NCBI GenBank assembly: GCA_964598225.1 | Contig: CAZRBG010000006.1 | Location: 62,001 to 126,000, forward strand | Direction: 5' to 3' | Length of the DNA: 64,000 bases | From: SG8-4 sp964598225 | GTDB lineage: Bacteria; Planctomycetota; Phycisphaerae; Sedimentisphaerales; Anaerobacaceae | In this document: in pieces, positions 60,140 through 64,000 of the stretch | How positions within the stretch are numbered: the first letter of the stretch is position 1 | Layout: each line of letters begins with the position of its first letter | The notes under the pieces: model-generated | The model's input: only the letters and a program-made list of their open reading frames with translations | The model's database searches: none | What the model was told of the DNA's origin: nothing | Made by a program: the position numbers and the translations under genes

Positions 60140-61372
60140 ATGAAACACCGAGAAGGGCCTAAGCCTCGTCCTTACTTAGTAATTTTGGCGCTGATGACAT
60201 GTCAGTGCTTTGCATTAGCGATATGGGCTGGCGGGAACACAAAAACAAAGCCAAAAAATCGAGCGGATTCCGTCCGCGCTTTAGTCTCACACCTCGGCCT
60301 CGGCAAGGGATCGGTTATAGCCGATATTGGCGCCGGAAACGGGAAAGATACGTGGGTATTTGCCGAGATTGTGGGTGATTCGGGCACGGTTTACGCCGAG
60401 GAGATATTCGAAGATAAAGTAAAATCTTTGAAAAATTCAGCCAAAGAGAAAAACCTTCCTCAGGTTATCGCCATGCTTGGCACCAGTGTGAATCCCTGCC
60501 TGCCTGAGGATTCCGTCGATTTGGCCTATATGAATCGCGTCTATCATCATTTTGCCAAGCCCCGAGAGATGCTCAGAGGGATATGGCGCTCGTTGAAGCC
60601 GAACGGTTATTTAGTCGTTGTCGATCAGCGACGCGGCACATTGCGCGACTGGGTCCCACGGCACCAACGCGAGAAGAAGCACTACCTGATTGCGGAAACA
60701 ACAGTAGTGAGAGAGGCAAGGGAAGAAGGTTTTCTTTTTGTAGAATGCGCGGAAGAGTGCTGGCATAAAGAAGATCCCTTTGTCCTTGTATTTCAGCGCC
60801 CTGAGAAGCTAAGACGTCCGGGCATTGATCCGGACCGATTCCGTCCTCTTCCGGCGGACGATTGTTGCCATTTGTTTCTTCCCTCCGCCGGCTCCTATGA
60901 GAATCCAATCTTTATTGCACTGGGGCAGACTCGACAACTGATGGCTCCGATTCTCGAACACTCCGAAGGTGAAGGCCTGGATATTGTATTGGAGGAATGG
61001 GCAACGCAGAAAACAGAGAGGCCGCCGCTCCCTCCCGGTGTACTCCTGCCTTCGACACTTACACAAAATGGCGATCCGAATCTAAACGGTGAGCCGGTCG
61101 ACGCGGTCTTTTTCCTGGACACTTACCACCTCCTGTTTCACCACGAGAATCTACTTGCCGCGATCCACAAGAAGCTGACGGCAAACGGACGCATTTACGT
61201 TCTGGATCGAAGAGCCAACGAACCAATTCCCCGCCGCGAAGCGAGCCATCGCAGAAAGATACATCCGAATACGGTAAAAGAAGAAATGAACGATGCAGGA
61301 TTCTCCCTGTGGTTTTGTGGGCCGAGACTTACCCCGGATCGGTTCCTTATGGTTTTCGGCAAAAAACCTTGA
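60140..61372 (+). CDS. Exported protein with two methyltransferase-fold domains
   Basis: 410 residues. N-terminal hydrophobic segment (LVILALMTCQCFALAIWAGG) acts as signal or anchor. Domain 1 (about 40-210) has the SAM-binding ADIGAGNGKDTWVFAE, MNRVYHHFAKPREMLRGIWRSLKPNGYLVVVD; domain 2 (about 225-408) repeats the later part (DAVFFLDTYHLLFHHENLLAAIHKKLTANGRIYVLDRR) but its Gly-rich motif I is not clear. It is probably a tandem duplicate with only one intact SAM site. The leader TTTGGAGTAGC matches that of the GH26-like gene. Confidence 0.75.
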   Translation: MKHREGPKPRPYLVILALMTCQCFALAIWAGGNTKTKPKNRADSVRALVSHLGLGKGSVIADIGAGNGKDTWVFAEIVGDSGTVYAEEIFEDKVKSLKNSAKEKNLPQVIAMLGTSVNPCLPEDSVDLAYMNRVYHHFAKPREMLRGIWRSLKPNGYLVVVDQRRGTLRDWVPRHQREKKHYLIAETTVVREAREEGFLFVECAEECWHKEDPFVLVFQRPEKLRRPGIDPDRFRPLPADDCCHLFLPSAGSYENPIFIALGQTRQLMAPILEHSEGEGLDIVLEEWATQKTERPPLPPGVLLPSTLTQNGDPNLNGEPVDAVFFLDTYHLLFHHENLLAAIHKKLTANGRIYVLDRRANEPIPRREASHRRKIHPNTVKEEMNDAGFSLWFCGPRLTPDRFLMVFGKKP

Positions 61373-61526
61373 TAGCATCGACTCATACAGGGAAGCCACG
61401 GAAAATTGAGCTTCGGAAGAAGTCCTGTGATCGCTGGGGCTATTACGATGGAATGTAGTGCTTGTAAGACCTGCCTGTCCGGAGTATCATATTACAGTCG
61501 ATAAATCGTTTTTCGAAAGGACTGTG

Positions 61527-62594
61527 ATGCCTCGTCTGTGGAAGTTCGTAATGGTAAACTGTATGTTCATTGTCGCGACAGCGGCAGCCGCTCCCGATAT
61601 TGCCGTTCGCGCTGAAAATTTTACCGTACCGTCGGCTACCGGACCGGTAACGCATATCCTGGCGCGAAACACTGGTGATGCCGAATGTGCCATAACTGTC
61701 GAGCCCGAGTATCCGGCCGGCTGGCAATGGAGTCCAAAGAATCGAGAAGTAACGCTGGCTCCCGGTGAGATGAAAAGGCTGCCTTTTACGATAGAGAAAG
61801 CATCCTTTGAGAAGTTGAATACGTATCCCGTCGAGATTACGGTTATCAAAGGCTCAGATAGAACGAAGTATCAGCAGAAGGTTGTCTGCGCGAGTGCGCC
61901 GTATTTCCGGCCGGAAATAGACGGCAGGTTCGATGAATGGTCGGATGCAATCGGCGTTACATTCAAGACCGCCGGCGGCCCTGACTCGACGAGCGGAGTC
62001 GAGAGGAAAACTGTCTTCCATACCTACTGGAACAGACGTCATTTCTATTTGTACGTCCAGGTCGAAGAGGACAAGCTCTACGGCTATAAGAGGAGTGCCG
62101 CTCTGGTTGATGCAGTACAGTTTGCTCTTGCCCCGCGGACAGCGGTCACGGCATCCGAATCGAATGCGCCATCTCAAAGATCCGAATTTCTGATTGTCCA
62201 CGAGGGCGGCCTGTTCGGCAGGGATAAATGTTTTCAATTGATTGAGCCGGGTCGGGAATTGTCGATCACACAACGGCAAAGGAACCTTGAGAAGCTCCAA
62301 CTCAAGGACGCGGAAGTTGTCGTTAAGAGACGTGGTGATATTACGCATTACGAATGTGCGATCCCGTTCGCGGGGGTGCCAACAATCAAGCCCAAAGTCG
62401 GCCGGGAGATCGGGTTTTCGATCCTTGTGCACGATCCCGACGGAACGGGTATCCGCGATTGGGGCAAGGCCGCCGGGCTCTGGCCTGAGCAGCGTAATCG
62501 GTTTGCATGGTGCAAGTGGGGCAAGGTAAAATGGCCCGTCGATCTGCTTTACGACAGTAAAGTTGAATTCGGATTATGTTCGTCAAAACGTTAG
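61527..62594 (+). CDS. Secreted protein with CBM9-like domain
   Basis: 355 residues from ATG 61527 (GAAAGGA ribosome site). Signal peptide, then an Ig-like domain (VTHILARNTGDAECAITVEP, EVTLAPGEMKRLPFTIE) and from about 140 a CBM9/DOMON-like domain (EIDGRFDEWSDAIGVTFKTA, YLYVQVEEDKLYG, AVQFALAPRTAV). The C-terminus ends in a strand rich in Trp (WCKWGKVKWPVDLLYD). Likely a sugar-binding secreted protein related in domain to the amidohydrolase at 22 kb. Confidence 0.75.
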   Translation: MPRLWKFVMVNCMFIVATAAAAPDIAVRAENFTVPSATGPVTHILARNTGDAECAITVEPEYPAGWQWSPKNREVTLAPGEMKRLPFTIEKASFEKLNTYPVEITVIKGSDRTKYQQKVVCASAPYFRPEIDGRFDEWSDAIGVTFKTAGGPDSTSGVERKTVFHTYWNRRHFYLYVQVEEDKLYGYKRSAALVDAVQFALAPRTAVTASESNAPSQRSEFLIVHEGGLFGRDKCFQLIEPGRELSITQRQRNLEKLQLKDAEVVVKRRGDITHYECAIPFAGVPTIKPKVGREIGFSILVHDPDGTGIRDWGKAAGLWPEQRNRFAWCKWGKVKWPVDLLYDSKVEFGLCSSKR

Positions 62595-62634
62595 AAGCGA
62601 ATATACAATAAGTTGTATCTAAAAGGAGGTTCTT

Positions 62635-63693
62635 ATGTCTGAAAGGATACATATCGCCAGGGAGGTTTCCGTACTGTTGTTCTCGATTTGCGTTTTGCTG
62701 CTGTCGGGATGTGCCGTCAATGAGACGTATGTATCATCTGATGCCGAAGAGGGCGGTTCCATAGAAACCGAAGTAACGTCGGCCCGGAATTCCGATCCCT
62801 TCGAGGCAGGCAAAGAAGCAGCAGAGGCACTTCGGGGCAAGATGGGAAATCGAATGCTCGATGCGGTCGTGCTGGCCGAATGCTTCGAAGGGCGGGGTCA
62901 TAAGAAAGAGGTGCTCAAGGGCATCTGTTCGGTTTTTCCGAAAGATATTGTCTTCGGCTTTTCGACCTATGGTTCGTTCGCACAGGAAGGTTGTCTCGAT
63001 CTCGATTCCGTCTCACTGCTCGGCATCGCCGGCGACGGAATCGCAACCTCGGCGGTGCTTCAGCAGAATCTGGGGATTTCGGATTTGACCATGGAAGAAA
63101 ACGAAGCGGAACTTGCCAAACGTCTGCGCGCAGGCGGATCGGGGCTGGCTGCAAGGATTCCCGGACGCGAAGATGATCGTCTGATGGTTATTATGGCAGA
63201 CGCTCACTCGCCGAAGAATCAGTTCCTTCTCGACGGCGCTCAGGAAATTCTGGGCAAGGATTTTGCCATCACCGGCGGCTCGGCCAACAAGAACTTCGGC
63301 CAGACGTTCGTGTATTTTCAGGGGCGGATGTACACCGATGCCGCTATCGCGTTAATGCTCTCGGGGGATTTCAACGTCTCTCTGGCGGGCAGACAGGCAA
63401 AGGAAAACAGCAAGGTGATCTCTTCAGCCGCCGAAGGCGCAGACGAGGCTATGAAGAAAATGAAGCAAAAGCCATTCTCCGTGCTGGCGTTCAATTGCGC
63501 CGGTCGTCAGGGCAAGCTCGACAATATCGAAGACGAACTGACGGCTATCCAGAGCGTGATAGGAAATGATATTCCGCTGTTCGGAGCCTACTGTGCAGGT
63601 GAGATTGGCCCGGCGGACGTAGCCGAGAAAGACCCTGAAGTGCTCAGCAGCGGCGTAGGATGGCACGTGATGTTCACCGTTCTGGGGCGGTGA
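62635..63693 (+). CDS. FIST-domain lipoprotein
   Basis: 352 residues; signal and lipobox (VLLLSGC). The mature protein has the FIST N and C type sequence: DAVVLAECFEGRGHKKEVLKGI, DIVFGFSTYGSFAQEG, LMVIMADAHSPKNQFLLDGAQEILGKDFAITGGSANK and FNCAGRQG, DIPLFGAYCAGEIG. FIST domains sense small ligands such as amino acids; here the protein is attached outside the cytoplasm without a visible signalling output. AAAGGAGG ribosome site. Confidence 0.82.
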   Translation: MSERIHIAREVSVLLFSICVLLLSGCAVNETYVSSDAEEGGSIETEVTSARNSDPFEAGKEAAEALRGKMGNRMLDAVVLAECFEGRGHKKEVLKGICSVFPKDIVFGFSTYGSFAQEGCLDLDSVSLLGIAGDGIATSAVLQQNLGISDLTMEENEAELAKRLRAGGSGLAARIPGREDDRLMVIMADAHSPKNQFLLDGAQEILGKDFAITGGSANKNFGQTFVYFQGRMYTDAAIALMLSGDFNVSLAGRQAKENSKVISSAAEGADEAMKKMKQKPFSVLAFNCAGRQGKLDNIEDELTAIQSVIGNDIPLFGAYCAGEIGPADVAEKDPEVLSSGVGWHVMFTVLGR

Positions 63694-63752
63694 TGAATTG
63701 GGAATTCAGTGGGTGCCACACCCAACGCAATGTCTTTCCTGATTCTAATTTC

Positions 63753-64000
63753 CTAATGCATAGCCAGGCCGCCGCTTACGTCTACCGTAGCCCCGGTCAT
63801 GTAATCGCTGCCTCGGCCTGCCAGAAAGACTGCGACTCGGGCAATTTCCTCGGTCTTGCCGATCCGACGGATCGGGACCCTGTTGATGTACTTCTGCATG
63901 TTGGCTCGCAGGGCCTTGTCCATTATTTCGGTGTGCATCAGGCCGGGAGCGACGCAGTTGACCATGATATTCTTCTCTGCCACTTCCCTTGCCAGCGACA
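63753..64000 (-). CDS. Short-chain dehydrogenase/reductase, C-terminal part (runs off right edge)
   Basis: About 82 codons in frame to the window edge, ending NIMVNCVAPGLMHTEIMDKA, RVPIRRIGKTEEIARVAVFLAGRGSDYMTGATVDVSGGLAMH, the C-terminal signature of FabG-like SDR enzymes (NxxxPG, xVDGG-type end). The Rossmann motif and catalytic YxxxK are outside the window. Cofactor and substrate cannot be told. Confidence 0.88.
   Translation of the reverse strand, partial: SLAREVAEKNIMVNCVAPGLMHTEIMDKALRANMQKYINRVPIRRIGKTEEIARVAVFLAGRGSDYMTGATVDVSGGLAMH

Overview
The window looks like chromosome of an anaerobic planctomycete, most like the Phycisphaerae/Sedimentisphaerales; this is inference from gene content, since there is no rRNA or other marker to test it. 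Pointers are secreted sulfatases, a secreted protein joining a methyltransferase-like domain to PQQ-type repeats, exported carbohydrate-binding proteins, many small lipoproteins, CsrA and CMP-Kdo synthesis (so an LPS-type envelope). An oxygen-sensitive type of iron-sulfur/metal-cofactor operon suggests anaerobic life. GC is roughly mid-50s percent by eye, with AT-richer accessory patches.

Layout. 1-5.1 kb: start of mfd, a small lipoprotein, a nitrilase-family amidase, a GH26-like glycosidase and a ThuA-like secreted protein interrupted by one in-frame TGA. 5.3-11.3 kb: csrA, a polytopic membrane protein and the cell-wall cluster murC-murB-ddl-ftsQ-like. 11.2-14.6 kb (minus): MNT/HEPN pair with two YkgJ-type Cys-cluster genes, and ilvD. 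14.7-18.5 kb: two related lipoproteins, a HIT hydrolase and dGTPase. 18.7-30.8 kb: secreted catabolic or surface proteins (PQQ-type repeats, amidohydrolase+CBM9-like, transglutaminase-like, two sulfatases plus a truncated third) and HtrA. 31-44 kb: PIN-TRAM protein, ispG, a DUF4097-like adhesin-type lipoprotein, three tandem discoidin-like genes, a sodium:solute symporter with a large secreted protein, a clostripain-like peptidase and MTA phosphorylase. 44.8-49.5 kb: coiled-coil lipoprotein, pyrG, a two-gene AT-rich island (two-TM protein plus FRG-domain protein) fenced by repeats, and kdsB carrying two in-frame palindromic insertions.

50-60 kb is the most distinctive region. A sigma-54 activator (PAS-AAA+-Fis) is followed by two spaced palindromes, a near-consensus -24/-12 promoter and 14 same-strand genes: four proteins with dinitrogenase-cofactor (NifX/NifB-C-terminal/orange-protein type) domains, one fused to an Mrp ATPase (MrpORP), two MinD-type ATPases with inserted 2x[4Fe-4S] ferredoxin domains, a DUF89 protein, an AhpD-like protein, two Gly/Arg-rich small proteins, a metallo-beta-lactamase-fold protein, a NifU/IscU-like scaffold and a TsaA/TrmO-like protein with a Tat-type signal. 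It resembles the sigma-54-controlled orange-protein cluster of Desulfovibrio but is larger. The likely theme is assembly or trafficking of an Fe-S or mixed-metal cofactor; the product is unknown. 60-64 kb: an exported tandem methyltransferase-fold protein, a CBM9-like protein, a FIST-type lipoprotein and a partial SDR gene.

Several families of short palindromic repeats are scattered between genes and sometimes provide the stop codon or part of the protein (symporter, kdsB). No tRNA, rRNA, CRISPR array, transposase or phage gene was recognised.
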